Shown: piece after piece, positions 48,782 through 57,446 of the stretch | How the letters are laid out: every line of letters begins with the position of its first letter | Position numbering within the stretch: position 1 is the first letter of the stretch | Assembly (NCBI RefSeq): GCF_030539355.1 | Contig: NZ_JAUNSF010000006.1 | Coordinates: 996-63,910, forward strand | DNA: 62,915 nt | Origin: Sutterella sp. | Lineage (GTDB): Bacteria > Pseudomonadota > Gammaproteobacteria > Burkholderiales > Burkholderiaceae_F | Reading direction: 5' to 3' | Position numbers and translations under genes: made by a program | Notes under the pieces: generated by a model | Seen by the model: the letters and a program-made list of their open reading frames with translations, nothing else | The model's database searches: none | Told to the model about the DNA's origin: nothing

Positions 48782-50665
48782 TTAATTCCTGATCCTGGCG
48801 AGGAAGCCGCCTCCGCCTGAAAGATGGTCCTCGTCGGGCGTCACCATCAGCGTGCGCAGAGCGCCCTCCGCGACCTCGCTGAAGACGGGGCCCGCCACGG
48901 TTCCGCCGTAGCGGCTGCCCTTCGTCGGCTCGTCGATCATCACCGCGACGATGAACCTCGGGTTCACCGCCGGCACGATGCCGACGAAGCTTGCCACGGT
49001 GTCCTTCGTGTAGCGGCCGTTCTTCACCTTGTTGGCCGTTCCGGTTTTTCCCGCGACCGTGTAGCCCTCGACCCTGACGCGGCTCGCGGTGCCGCCCGTG
49101 CCCACGGTCTTCATCATCATGGCGCGGATGCGGCGCGCGGTCTCGCCCTTGAAGACGCGCTCGCCCGTGACCGTCTCGCCGAGCTTTCTCTTGTAGAGCG
49201 TGAGGTCGATCACGTCGCCGTCGCGCGCGATCGCCGTGTAGGCGCGCACGAGCTGCATGAGCGAGACGCTCACGCCGTGGCCGTAGGAAATCGTCGCCTG
49301 CTCGATCGGGCGCCAGGACTTCGCGGGCCTGAGACGCCCCGCGGTCGCGCCGGGGAAGCCGATGCGCGGCGCCTGACCGAAGCCGAGCGCGGCGTACATG
49401 TCCCAGAGCGTCTGCGGCGTCATCTCGAGCGCGATCTTCGCGGTGCCGATGTTCGAGGACTTCGCGACGATCTCGCTCACCGTGAGGAGCCCGTAGTCAT
49501 GCGTGTCGCCGATCGTGCGGTCGTTGATCGTGAGCTTGCCGGGAGCGGTCTGCACGGTGGTCGTCGGATCGACGAGGCCCATGTCCAGCGCCTTCGCGAT
49601 CGCGAAGGGCTTCATCGTCGAGCCCGGCTCGAACTGGTCGGTGAGCACGCGGTTGCGCATCTGCTCGAAGAGCATCGTCGAGCGGTCGTTCGGGTCGTAG
49701 GTCGGGACGTTCGCGAGCGCAAGCACCTCGCCCGTCTCGACGTCGGCGACGACGACGGCGCCGGCAAGCGCCCCGGTCTTCTCGACCTGCGCGGCGAGCG
49801 ACTGGTAGGCGAGGAACTGCACGCGCGAATCGATCGAGAGCGTGACGTCCTTCCCCGGGACGGCCTCCTTCTGCCAGATGTCGTCGATGATGCGGCCCTT
49901 CGGGTCGCGGATCACGCGGCGCGCGCCGGGGCTGCCGGAGAGAACGCGGTCGCTCGCGAGCTCGATCCCTTCCTGGCCGTGGTCATTGCGGCCCGTGAAA
50001 CCGATCACGTGGGCCGTCACGGGGCCGTCCGGGTACGCGCGGAGTACCTCGGGCGAGATGCCCACGCCCGGGATCCCGAGGCCGCGGACCTCCTCGGCGG
50101 TGCGGACGTCGCAGCCGCGGGCGAGGTAGACGAACTGGGGCGAGGAGGCGTTGTTGAGCTTCCCGCGCAGTGTCCTGAGATTCATGCCGAGGGCTTCGGC
50201 GAGCTTCTTCAGGTCCTCCGCAGGCACCTTCTTCGTGAAGGTCGGGTCGGCCCAGATGCTGCGCACGGGCTGGCTCGCGGCGAGCACGACGCCGTTGCGG
50301 TCGAGGATCTCGCCGCGCACGCCCGAAATCGTGAGCGTGCGCGCATAGCGCTTCTCGCCCTCGTCCTGCAGGAACTCGTTCGAGACGACCTGCAGCCAGA
50401 AGGCGCGGCCGATGAGGCAGAGGAAGAAGAACGTGATGAGGCCGAAGGCCCAGTAGGTGCGCTTGCGCGGGATCTGGATCACGATGAGCGGGCTCGCCGC
50501 GCTCGCGGGCGCGGCCTCGCGCGCGGAGCTGTCGCGCTGCGCGAAGGCCTTCACCACGTCCCAGGCGCGCTCGACGCCCGAGAAGACGAAGTCAATCGCA
50601 TCGATGACGATGTTGCGGAGCACCGAGAGGATGCGGTCGGCGGCCGTGCGTTCACGTTCCGTCAT
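48782..50665 (-). CDS. ftsI: Septal peptidoglycan transpeptidase FtsI (PBP3)
   Basis: FtsI cross-links septal peptidoglycan. It has an N-terminal helix YWAFGLITFFFLCLIGRAFW (about 73-92), a pedestal domain (VRSIWADPTFTKKVP) and the transpeptidase motifs STMKPF (active Ser), SSN and KTGTANKV. It has 627 residues; the 70-residue cytoplasmic N-terminus is longer than in E. coli. Its ATG overlaps the ftsL stop. Confidence 0.97.
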   Translation of the reverse strand: MTERERTAADRILSVLRNIVIDAIDFVFSGVERAWDVVKAFAQRDSSAREAAPASAASPLIVIQIPRKRTYWAFGLITFFFLCLIGRAFWLQVVSNEFLQDEGEKRYARTLTISGVRGEILDRNGVVLAASQPVRSIWADPTFTKKVPAEDLKKLAEALGMNLRTLRGKLNNASSPQFVYLARGCDVRTAEEVRGLGIPGVGISPEVLRAYPDGPVTAHVIGFTGRNDHGQEGIELASDRVLSGSPGARRVIRDPKGRIIDDIWQKEAVPGKDVTLSIDSRVQFLAYQSLAAQVEKTGALAGAVVVADVETGEVLALANVPTYDPNDRSTMLFEQMRNRVLTDQFEPGSTMKPFAIAKALDMGLVDPTTTVQTAPGKLTINDRTIGDTHDYGLLTVSEIVAKSSNIGTAKIALEMTPQTLWDMYAALGFGQAPRIGFPGATAGRLRPAKSWRPIEQATISYGHGVSVSLMQLVRAYTAIARDGDVIDLTLYKRKLGETVTGERVFKGETARRIRAMMMKTVGTGGTASRVRVEGYTVAGKTGTANKVKNGRYTKDTVASFVGIVPAVNPRFIVAVMIDEPTKGSRYGGTVAGPVFSEVAEGALRTLMVTPDEDHLSGGGGFLARIRN

Positions 50666-51045
50666 TTCCTCTCCCCCTTGCCGTCCGCGTCGTCCCCGGC
50701 CTCGGCGGCGAGGAACTCATCGAGCTGGCGGCGGGTCTCCGGCAGGAAGTCGATGCTGCCGTCGGCCTGCTCGACGAGCGTCACCGTGTTCACGGCCGTG
50801 ACGCCCTCGAGGTCGAGCATCGCCGCGCCCGCGCCAATGTTTCCGGGCAGAGACGCGCGGCGGACCTTCATCTCGAGGTCGGCCTTGTCATCGAGAAGCC
50901 TGCGGTGGATGTCGAGCTCATGCTCGTGCTCGACATAGAGCTGCCTCGCCTGGCAGTGCAGCTGCACAAGCATGAAGGCGCTCCCCACGAGCACGGTGCC
51001 CATGAAGGCGGCCCAGCCGAGTTCCTTGCGCGATACGGTCGTCAC
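50662..51045 (-). CDS. ftsL: Cell division protein FtsL
   Basis: FtsL is a small bitopic protein of the FtsQLB complex. The start is GTG (51045), overlapping the rsmH stop, with GGAGG 4 bases upstream. Residues about 9-30 form the membrane helix ([20 protein letters not shown]), and a coiled coil follows ([20 protein letters not shown]). It has 127 residues, with a polar charged tail. Position between rsmH and ftsI supports the call, since sequence conservation in this family is low. Confidence 0.9.
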   Translation of the reverse strand: MTTVSRKELGWAAFMGTVLVGSAFMLVQLHCQARQLYVEHEHELDIHRRLLDDKADLEMKVRRASLPGNIGAGAAMLDLEGVTAVNTVTLVEQADGSIDFLPETRRQLDEFLAAEAGDDADGKGERK

Positions 51046-52007
51046 CGGACCTCCCCCGGCGCGTCCTCCCAGGGACGCGCCGTGCGCACGGCGACGCGCA
51101 GCACCGACGAGCGGGCGCGCGGATTCGTTTCGGCCTCCTCCTTCGAGGGGAGGATGCGGCGGGGCGCCTCGAACCAGGGCTCGGCGTTGAAGCCCGCGGG
51201 CATCGGGAGCCTCGGATCGATGGCGCGCTCGGGGTGCGCCGCACGATCGAGGAACCTCTTCACGATGCGGTCCTCGAGCGAATGGAAGCTGATCACGGCG
51301 AGGCGGCCGGCGGGCGCGAGGATCGCGCTCGCGGCGGCGAGCGCACGCTCGAGCTCGTCGAGCTCGTGGTTCACCTCGATGCGGATCGCCTGGAAGGTGC
51401 GCGTCGCGGGATGCTGCATCGCATCGCGGCGGTTGCGCGGCACCGTCGCCTCGACGAGCTTCGCGAGCTCGGAGGTGGTCGCGAGCGGTGCCGTCTTCCG
51501 GCGCTCGACGATGGCCTGAGCAATGCGACGCGCGAACTTCTCCTCGCCGTAGTCGGCGAGCACCCGCGTGATCTCGCCCGCGTCCGCGCGCGCGAGCCAC
51601 TCGGCCGCGGTCTCGCCCGTCGTGGTGTCCATGCGCATGTCAAGGGGCCCGTCGAAGCGGAACGAGAACCCGCGCTGCGGGTCATCGATCTGCGGCGACG
51701 AGACGCCGATGTCGAGGAAGACGCCGTCAACCTGCGTGATGCCGGTTTCGGCGAGCTTTTCCCTCATCGAGGAGAAGGGCGCGTGGATGATCGAGAAGCG
51801 CGGATCGGTGATCTCGCGCGAGGCCGCGATCGCCTCCGGATCGCGGTCAAAGGCGATGAGGCGCCCCTCGGGCGAGAGCCGCCCGAGGATCAGGCGGCTG
51901 TGCCCGCCGCGCCCGAAGGTTCCGTCCACATAGAGCCCGTCCGGACGCGCGACGAGCGCTTCCGGGGCTTCCTGGCGAAGTACGGGCAGATGAACGAAGA
52001 CGGACAT
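51042..52007 (-). CDS. rsmH: 16S rRNA (cytosine-N4) methyltransferase RsmH
   Basis: RsmH (MraW) methylates C1402 of 16S rRNA. Motif I is [20 protein letters not shown], followed by [11 protein letters not shown] and [40 protein letters not shown] near residue 240 is diagnostic. It has 321 residues. It lies 66 bases after mraZ. Confidence 0.97.
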   Translation of the reverse strand: MSVFVHLPVLRQEAPEALVARPDGLYVDGTFGRGGHSRLILGRLSPEGRLIAFDRDPEAIAASREITDPRFSIIHAPFSSMREKLAETGITQVDGVFLDIGVSSPQIDDPQRGFSFRFDGPLDMRMDTTTGETAAEWLARADAGEITRVLADYGEEKFARRIAQAIVERRKTAPLATTSELAKLVEATVPRNRRDAMQHPATRTFQAIRIEVNHELDELERALAAASAILAPAGRLAVISFHSLEDRIVKRFLDRAAHPERAIDPRLPMPAGFNAEPWFEAPRRILPSKEEAETNPRARSSVLRVAVRTARPWEDAPGEVR

Positions 52008-52073
52008 TTCGGGGCGATGAGGGTGATCGAAATTTTTGTGAGCGGCCTTCCCCCGCAGGGAAGGCAGTCGTTT

Positions 52074-52493
52074 TCAGAAGGTGAAGTCCCCCGCGTCCAC
52101 GCCGGCCGCGAGCGCCTCGGCCTCGTTCTCGCGCAGACGCGCGCGGTCCCAGAGCTCGAAATGCTCTCCGAGACCGACGAGCGCGCATTCGCGTCCGAGT
52201 CCGGCTGCCTCGCGCAGCTCCGACGGGATCAGCACACGTCCGGCGGCGTCGGGTTTGAGTTCCACGGCGCTCCCGAGCACGAGACGCACGAAGCCGCGTG
52301 CGCTCCAGGGGAGCGCGAGTAGCTTCTCGCGCCTCGGCGTCCAGGCCTCCCGGGGATAGAGCACAAGGCAGCCGTCGGGATGCCGCGTGGCGACGAGCGT
52401 GCCGCCGCGGGCCTCGATCTCGCCGCGCAGGTGCCTCGGCAGTGCGAGGCGCCCCTTGTCGTCGAGCAGGATGTTGGACGTGCCTTGGAACAT
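52074..52493 (-). CDS. mraZ: Transcriptional regulator MraZ
   Basis: MraZ is the first gene product of the division cluster and represses it by binding its own promoter. Two SpoVT/AbrB-like halves are visible, with MFQGTSNILLDDKGRLALPR at the start and LKPDAAGRVLIPSELREAAG in the second half. The frame is open upstream, but homology sets the ATG at 52493, giving 139 residues. No strong ribosome site is visible. A three-repeat MraZ box lies 54 bases upstream. Confidence 0.96.
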   Translation of the reverse strand: MFQGTSNILLDDKGRLALPRHLRGEIEARGGTLVATRHPDGCLVLYPREAWTPRREKLLALPWSARGFVRLVLGSAVELKPDAAGRVLIPSELREAAGLGRECALVGLGEHFELWDRARLRENEAEALAAGVDAGDFTF

Positions 52494-52546
52494 CGTTCCG
52501 GGATACCGATGGGGAAGCTGAAGAAACGCTGGAGAGGGAGAAACTT

Positions 52547-52571
52547 TCCCACTTAATCCCATATTTTCCCA
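52547..52571 (-). promoter_or_regulatory. MraZ box: three TGGGA direct repeats
   Basis: On the minus strand TGGGA occurs at 52567-52571, 52557-52561 and 52547-52551, exactly 10 bases apart. This is the known arrangement of MraZ operators, so autorepression of the division cluster is expected. A matching sigma-70 promoter could not be assigned with confidence. Confidence 0.85.
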
Positions 52572-52705
52572 CACCCGGGCACAGGCAGTGACATATTCGA
52601 GCGATCCGGGACCGCCGAATTTGCAAACAGTTGCGTAAGGTCGTGCCCGGGGTGGCTCATCCGCAGGGATGAGGGCGGGCCAGGGCACGTTAAAGGCCGG
52701 TGGAA

Positions 52706-52728
52706 GTCCCCTGTAAACGCGCAGGGAC
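52706..52728 (-). terminator. Hairpin downstream of rnpB
   Basis: GTCCC...GGGAC with 5-6 bp and an 11-base loop lies about 22 bases beyond the rnpB 3' end on the minus strand. A further CTCATCC/GGATGAG stem is at 52656-52673. Neither has a clear T-run, so rnpB transcription might read through toward mraZ. Confidence 0.4.
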
Positions 52729-52749
52729 TGAGGCCTGAGAAGAGGAAGA

Positions 52750-53083
52750 GGGGTGTGCAGCGCGGTGGGTTCCCGTGTAAGCCGGATTCTGTCGGCGGGA
52801 AGCGGACTCCCCGTCGGCGGCCATTCGTCTAGGACGGCGCTCACGCGCCGCCTCAAGCCATCTACCCGCAGCCGGACCGGGCCGGTCCGTCGGCTGCCTA
52901 TTTGATGTTGCTCCCCGTAGAGATTGCCCGTTTCACCCGGCCCGAAGCCGGCTCGTCTCTGTTGCTCTGATCCGCGCCTTTCGGCGGAGAGGTGTTACCT
53001 CCTACGGTGCCCTGCGGAGTCCGGACTTTCCTCCCGCGACATTGCTGTCGCCGACGACCGCCCGGGGAACTGCGCGCTGCAGG
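52750..53083 (-). ncRNA. rnpB: RNase P RNA (class A)
   Basis: This is the catalytic RNA of RNase P, which trims tRNA 5' leaders. Read on the minus strand the conserved blocks are GAGGAAAGTCCGGACTCC (near 53018-53036), GCAACAGAGA, GGGTGAAACGGGCAATCTC, AGCAACATCAAATAGG and ACAGAATCCGGCTTACA. P1 is formed by TGCAGCGCG with its GTTCCC extension at the 5' end and GGGAAC and CGCGCTGCA at the 3' end. Size is about 330 nucleotides. It lies directly upstream of mraZ on the same strand and is transcribed from the promoter at 53090-53118. Ends are estimated from P1. Confidence 0.93.
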
Positions 53084-53089
53084 AGCGCA

Positions 53090-53118
53090 ACTTTACTCAC
53101 ATCGGCCTTTCGGAGCAA
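53090..53118 (-). promoter_or_regulatory. Promoter of rnpB
   Basis: On the minus strand TTGCTC (53113-53118), 17 bases, TAAAGT (53090-53095). The same boxes with the same spacing are preserved in the duplicated relic at 54455-54556 (TTGCTC, 17, TAAAGC), which supports the assignment. Confidence 0.65.
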
Positions 53119-53218
53119 CCCGGCGGCAGTTTCGAATACCGTCTGCAGGATCTCCCGCGAGCGCCGCAATGTGCGAGAATGGCAACCCCATTCCCAACTG
53201 AACGGTTGTTCGCTCATC

Positions 53219-54370
53219 ATGCGCAGCATTTTCACCGTCGGAGCCGCCGTCTCCGCAGCGCTTCTCACCGCCTCTGCGGCCCAAGCCAGTGTCTGGACCG
53301 AAATCATCGACACGACGCCCGCAGGCCTCGTGAAATCCTCCGCTGACCGCCCGGGCGACTGGGCGAGCTTCTGGAGCGACACGGTGGAAGGCGCCAGGAT
53401 GATCATGGAGAACGGAAAGACCACGCTGGTGATCCCGACCTACACGAACCACGTCGCCTGGGACTGGGAAGACCGCGCTGAGGAAAACGGCTGGCCGATG
53501 GGCATGGGCCTCGCTCGCGAGGTGATCGATGACCGCGGCAACGAGCGCCTGCTTTTCCTCATCAACTTCGTCGACTCGAACTACCGCCCCGAGCCGATGG
53601 TGGGCTACCAGTGGGTCGCGCGCTGGCCGCTCGGCGCCTCGGGCCTCCACGTGGGCGCGGGGTATCTGGTCGGCATCACCGCCCGCGGCGACTCCAGCTG
53701 GATCCCCGTCGCGGGACCGCTTCCCGTCGCCAAGATCGGCACGGACAGCGTCTCCTTCTACGGCACCTTCATTCCGATCTCGAACGTTCTCTTCTTCTAC
53801 ACGACCATCACCACGGACGACTCGGAGAGCCGGAAGATGCCTCTGCCCGCCTCGAGCCCCTGGGTGAAGTCCCCCACCCTCCTCTACGGCTCCTCGGGAG
53901 GGCAGTATGTGGACAACGGCGAGGAGTATTCGCCCTCGAAGATCGGGAACGGCCCGGTCTGGGGCGTGGGCCTGCGCCACTACTCGGGCCGGAACTGGCA
54001 GACAGACGTGAAGTACTCGCGCTCGAAGCACAACATTGACCGCTCAGTGCGGGGCGGCACCGAGGGCGTTCGGTTCGAGACGTGGTCGCTCACCGTCGCC
54101 TACAACCTCGACATGACGAGCCGCTTCCGCCTCTTCGGCGGCGCCGGCTTCGGCTGGTCCGAGGCGAAGAGCCTCACCGGGAGCGACTCGAGCGTCCACC
54201 CAACCACGACGCTCGGCTTCACCTGGGCGGTGCTCGACAACCTCTTCATCACGGGCTCGATGGACACCCACTGGGCGCGCTTCAAAGGCGTGACGCCTGA
54301 CCGGGGCTCGGGCTACACACTCCGCTCGATGCCGACCTCCTTCACGATCGGCCTCGGCCTCGCGTTCTGA
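53219..54370 (+). CDS. PagP-like domain fused to outer-membrane barrel, copy 1
   Basis: A signal peptide (residues 1-23, ending AAQA) is followed by a PagP-type domain (about 45-200). PagP transfers palmitate to lipid A in the outer membrane. Matching blocks are [40 protein letters not shown] with the Asp-Ser pair (D119, S120), and [15 protein letters not shown] with IP and LP turns. The expected TYHNR reads TYTNH, so His78 is shifted by two positions. Residues about 215-383 form a second beta-rich domain ([31 protein letters not shown]; ending GLAF with terminal Phe), like an OmpW/OmpX-type barrel. The product has 383 residues against about 160-190 for PagP. Function as an acyltransferase is probable but unproven. 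Confidence 0.8.
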   Translation: MRSIFTVGAAVSAALLTASAAQASVWTEIIDTTPAGLVKSSADRPGDWASFWSDTVEGARMIMENGKTTLVIPTYTNHVAWDWEDRAEENGWPMGMGLAREVIDDRGNERLLFLINFVDSNYRPEPMVGYQWVARWPLGASGLHVGAGYLVGITARGDSSWIPVAGPLPVAKIGTDSVSFYGTFIPISNVLFFYTTITTDDSESRKMPLPASSPWVKSPTLLYGSSGGQYVDNGEEYSPSKIGNGPVWGVGLRHYSGRNWQTDVKYSRSKHNIDRSVRGGTEGVRFETWSLTVAYNLDMTSRFRLFGGAGFGWSEAKSLTGSDSSVHPTTTLGFTWAVLDNLFITGSMDTHWARFKGVTPDRGSGYTLRSMPTSFTIGLGLAF

Positions 54371-54454
54371 CGCGAAGCGCCGATTTCAGCGCATTTTTCT
54401 CCTCCCCGGCGGCCTCCGGAACCCTTCGAATTCCAACAAGGCTGCCTGGCCGAA

Positions 54455-54556
54455 CCCTGCGGAGTCCTGTGACACGGCCGTCGCCGAAGACCGCGCGGGG
54501 AGCCGCGCGCTCCGGGAGCGCAGCTTTACTCGCATCCTTCATTCCGAGCAATCCGG
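54455..54556 (-). pseudogene. Decayed copy of rnpB 5' end and promoter
   Basis: This stretch aligns with 53010-53123. Shared pieces include CCCTGCGGAGTCC, GTCGCCGA-GACCGC, the GGAGCGCA-CTTTACTC block and GAGCAA-CCGG. About 16 bases holding the conserved GGAGGAAAG element are deleted. The promoter boxes remain (minus strand). It marks a tandem duplication that carried the start of rnpB along with the downstream barrel gene. Confidence 0.8.
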
Positions 54557-54649
54557 ATGCGCTTTAGAGATACCATTGAGGCCATGGCGGTGCACCTTCG
54601 TGCGCCGCGAATTCCAATTACACAGAATCGACCTCAAGTTCTTCCCATC

Positions 54650-55801
54650 ATGCGCAGCATCCACTCCCTCGGAGCCGCCGTCTCCGCAGCGCTTCTCGCC
54701 GCCGCCCTCCCTGCCGAGGCGAGCGTCTGGACCGAAATCATCGACACCACGCCCGCAGGCCTTGCACGATCCTCCGCCGACCGTCCGGGCGACTGGGCGA
54801 GCTTCTGGAGCGACACCAAGGAAGGCGCGGCGAAGATCATGGACGGGCAGACCATGCTCGTGATCCCGACCTACACGAACCACGTCGCCTGGGACTGGCC
54901 TGACAGGGCCGAGGAAAACGAATGGCCGATGGGCGTCGGCATCGCGCGCCAGGTGATCGATGACCGCGGCAACGAGCGCATGTTCTTCGCGATCAGCTTC
55001 GTGGACTCGAACTACCGCTTTGAGCCGATGGTGGGCTACCAGTGGGTGGCCCGCTGGCCCTTGGGCAGCACGGGCCTCCACGTGGGCGCGGGCTATCTCG
55101 TCGGCATCACCGCCCGCGGCGACTACGGCTGGATCCCGTTCGGCGGGCCGCTTCCGGTGGCGAAGATCGGCACGGACAACATCTCGTTCTACGGCACCTT
55201 TATTCCGTTCACTAACGTGCTCTTCTTCTACACGTCCATCACCACGGATGACACGGAGAGCAGGAAGATGCCTCTGCCGGCCTCGAGCCCGTGGGTGAAG
55301 TCCCCCACGCTCGTCTACGGCTCCTGGGGTGGGCAATACACCGACAACGGCGAGGAATATTCGCCCTCGAAGATCGGCAACGGCCCGGTCTGGGGCGTCG
55401 GCATCCGCCACTACTCGGGCAGAAACTGGCAGACCGACATCAAGTACTCTCGCTCGAAGCACTTGATCGACCGCGCCGTGCGGGGCGGCACCGAGGGCGT
55501 TCGCTTCGAGACGTGGTCGCTCACCGTCGCCTACAACCTCGACGTGACGAGTCGCTTCCGCCTCTTCGGCGGCGCCGGCTTCGGCTGGTCCTGGGGCAAG
55601 AGCGTCACCGGCAGCGACTCGAGCGTGCACCCCTCCACGACGCTAGGCTTCACCTGGGCTGCGCTCGACAACCTCTTCATCACGGGCTCGATGGACACGC
55701 ACTGGGCGCGCTTCAAGGGCGTCACGCCCGACCGCGCGTCCGACTACACGCTCCGCTCGATGCCGACCTCCTTCACGATCGGCCTCGGCCTCGCGTTCTG
55801 A
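54650..55801 (+). CDS. PagP-like domain fused to outer-membrane barrel, copy 2
   Basis: This is a tandem duplicate of the gene at 53219, also 383 residues and by eye roughly 85-90 percent identical. Differences cluster in the signal peptide ([20 protein letters not shown]) and the PagP half, for instance [10 protein letters not shown] and [13 protein letters not shown]; the C-terminal barrel is nearly unchanged. His78, D119 and S120 are kept. The leader between the rnpB relic and the ATG is a diverged copy of the first one. No clear ribosome site is seen in either copy. The two may differ in regulation or acyl or acceptor choice. An intrinsic terminator follows. Confidence 0.8.
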   Translation: MRSIHSLGAAVSAALLAAALPAEASVWTEIIDTTPAGLARSSADRPGDWASFWSDTKEGAAKIMDGQTMLVIPTYTNHVAWDWPDRAEENEWPMGVGIARQVIDDRGNERMFFAISFVDSNYRFEPMVGYQWVARWPLGSTGLHVGAGYLVGITARGDYGWIPFGGPLPVAKIGTDNISFYGTFIPFTNVLFFYTSITTDDTESRKMPLPASSPWVKSPTLVYGSWGGQYTDNGEEYSPSKIGNGPVWGVGIRHYSGRNWQTDIKYSRSKHLIDRAVRGGTEGVRFETWSLTVAYNLDVTSRFRLFGGAGFGWSWGKSVTGSDSSVHPSTTLGFTWAALDNLFITGSMDTHWARFKGVTPDRASDYTLRSMPTSFTIGLGLAF

Positions 55802-55837
55802 CCCCGGACACGCAGAATCCGACGCATTTTTCCTCAG

Positions 55838-55864
55838 AGGGCGGCCTTCAGGCCGCCCTTTTAA
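55838..55864 (+). terminator. Intrinsic terminator after second PagP-barrel gene
   Basis: AGGGCGGCC, loop TTCA, GGCCGCCCT, then TTTTAA. A strong stem with a T-run, closing the duplicated pair. Confidence 0.92.
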
Positions 55865-55991
55865 CGTTCTGCTAATCCGTCGCTCCTTAGAATCGCGCCT
55901 GACACAGAATTTTCCTCGCCGGACCCGGGTGACGGCTTCCCGCCGCTTCCCCGGCTTTGTTCCGCCAATCATCCTTCCAGGAGTTTCAAGC

Positions 55992-57275
55992 ATGGATCGC
56001 AACCAGGCGCTCATCGAACGCGCACAGAAAGTCATCCCCGGCGGCGTCAACTCGCCCGTCCGCGCCTTCGGTTCGGTGGGCGGCGCCCCGCGCTTCATCG
56101 AGCGCGCCCAGGGTCCCTACATGTGGGACGCCGAAGACAAGCGCTTCATCGACTACGTCTGCTCCTGGGGCCCGATGATCCTCGGCCACAACGACCCCGA
56201 GGTCGTCGAGGCCGTGCACGCCGCCGTTGACCGCGGCCTCTCCTTCGGCGCCGCCACGCGCGCCGAGGTCGAGATCGCCGAGGAGCTCACCCGCCTCATC
56301 CCCGCGATGGAGGAAGTGCGCCTCGTGAGTTCCGGCACCGAGGCCGGCATGTCCGCCATCCGCCTCGCGCGCGGCTTCACGGGTCGCAACCGCATCATCA
56401 AGTTCGAGGGCTGCTACCACGGCCACTCCGACGCTCTGCTCGTCAAGGCCGGCTCCGGTCTTCTCACCTTCGGCAATCCCTCCTCCGCCGGCGTTCCCGC
56501 CTCGGTGACCGAGCACACGCTCGTGCTCGAGTACAACAACCCGCAGCAGCTCGAGGACGCCTTCAAGAAGTACGGCGACGAGATCGCCTGCGTGATCGTC
56601 GAGGCGTTCGCGGGCAACATGAACCTCGTGCGCGGCACGCAGGAGTTCATCGACACGATGAGGCGTCTGTGCACGCAGTACGGCGCGCTCCTGATCGTCG
56701 ACGAGGTGATGACGGGCTTCCGCGTTGCTTTGAAGGGCGCCCAGTCGCTCTTCAACGTGACCCCTGACATCACGATGTTCGGCAAGGTGATCGGCGGCGG
56801 CATGCCGGTCGCGGCCTTCGGCGGCCGTCGCGACATCATGGAGAAGATCGCCCCGTGCGGCCCGGTCTATCAGGCGGGCACGCTCTCGGGCAACCCCGTC
56901 GCGGTCGCCTGCGGCATGGCCACCTTGAAGAAGATCCAGGCCCCGGGCTTCTACGACCGCCTCGGCGCCCAGACCGCCCGCCTCGTCACCGGCCTCACGG
57001 CCGCGGCGAAGGAAGCGGGCGTGCCCTTCTGCGCCGATTCCGTCGGCGGCATGTTCGGCATCTACTTCCTCCCGGAGCGCCCGCAGGGCTTCGCCGACGT
57101 GATGAAGGCCGACACGAAGGCCTTCAACACCTTCTTCCACGGCATGCTCGACCGCGGCTGCTACTTCGCGCCCTCGACCTTCGAGGCGGGCTTCGTCTCG
57201 ATCGCCCACAGCGACGAGGTGATCGACGCGACCGTCGCCGCCGCGCGCGAGGTGTTCGCCGGGATGGCGAAGTAA
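55992..57275 (+). CDS. hemL: Glutamate-1-semialdehyde 2,1-aminomutase
   Basis: HemL makes 5-aminolevulinate for haem from glutamate-1-semialdehyde. It begins [20 protein letters not shown] and shows [19 protein letters not shown], the Asp of [15 protein letters not shown] and the PLP lysine in [17 protein letters not shown]. It has 427 residues. AGGAG lies just before the ATG; the open frame upstream has no support. A TAGAAT -10 box is at 55888-55893. Confidence 0.97.
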   Translation: MDRNQALIERAQKVIPGGVNSPVRAFGSVGGAPRFIERAQGPYMWDAEDKRFIDYVCSWGPMILGHNDPEVVEAVHAAVDRGLSFGAATRAEVEIAEELTRLIPAMEEVRLVSSGTEAGMSAIRLARGFTGRNRIIKFEGCYHGHSDALLVKAGSGLLTFGNPSSAGVPASVTEHTLVLEYNNPQQLEDAFKKYGDEIACVIVEAFAGNMNLVRGTQEFIDTMRRLCTQYGALLIVDEVMTGFRVALKGAQSLFNVTPDITMFGKVIGGGMPVAAFGGRRDIMEKIAPCGPVYQAGTLSGNPVAVACGMATLKKIQAPGFYDRLGAQTARLVTGLTAAAKEAGVPFCADSVGGMFGIYFLPERPQGFADVMKADTKAFNTFFHGMLDRGCYFAPSTFEAGFVSIAHSDEVIDATVAAAREVFAGMAK

Positions 57276-57446
57276 TTCGTCACGGCTGACAGACCGGGGG
57301 CGGCCAGGTGTTTTTCCGCCGCCTCCGTACAATCTGAAGCGCACCCAGGGCGGCGTGTTCTTCCCGAACGGTCTTTTTTCGAAAGGCCTTTCCGGCAGGC
57401 GCGCCGCGCTGATGTTTTTCTCCCACGAAGCATTCTCAAACCCCAC

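Noticed and set aside
50662-51600. Long minus-strand frame covering ftsL and part of rsmH
   Set aside because: Only its last 127 codons are FtsL; the rest overlaps rsmH in another frame. The GTG at 51045 explains the real gene.
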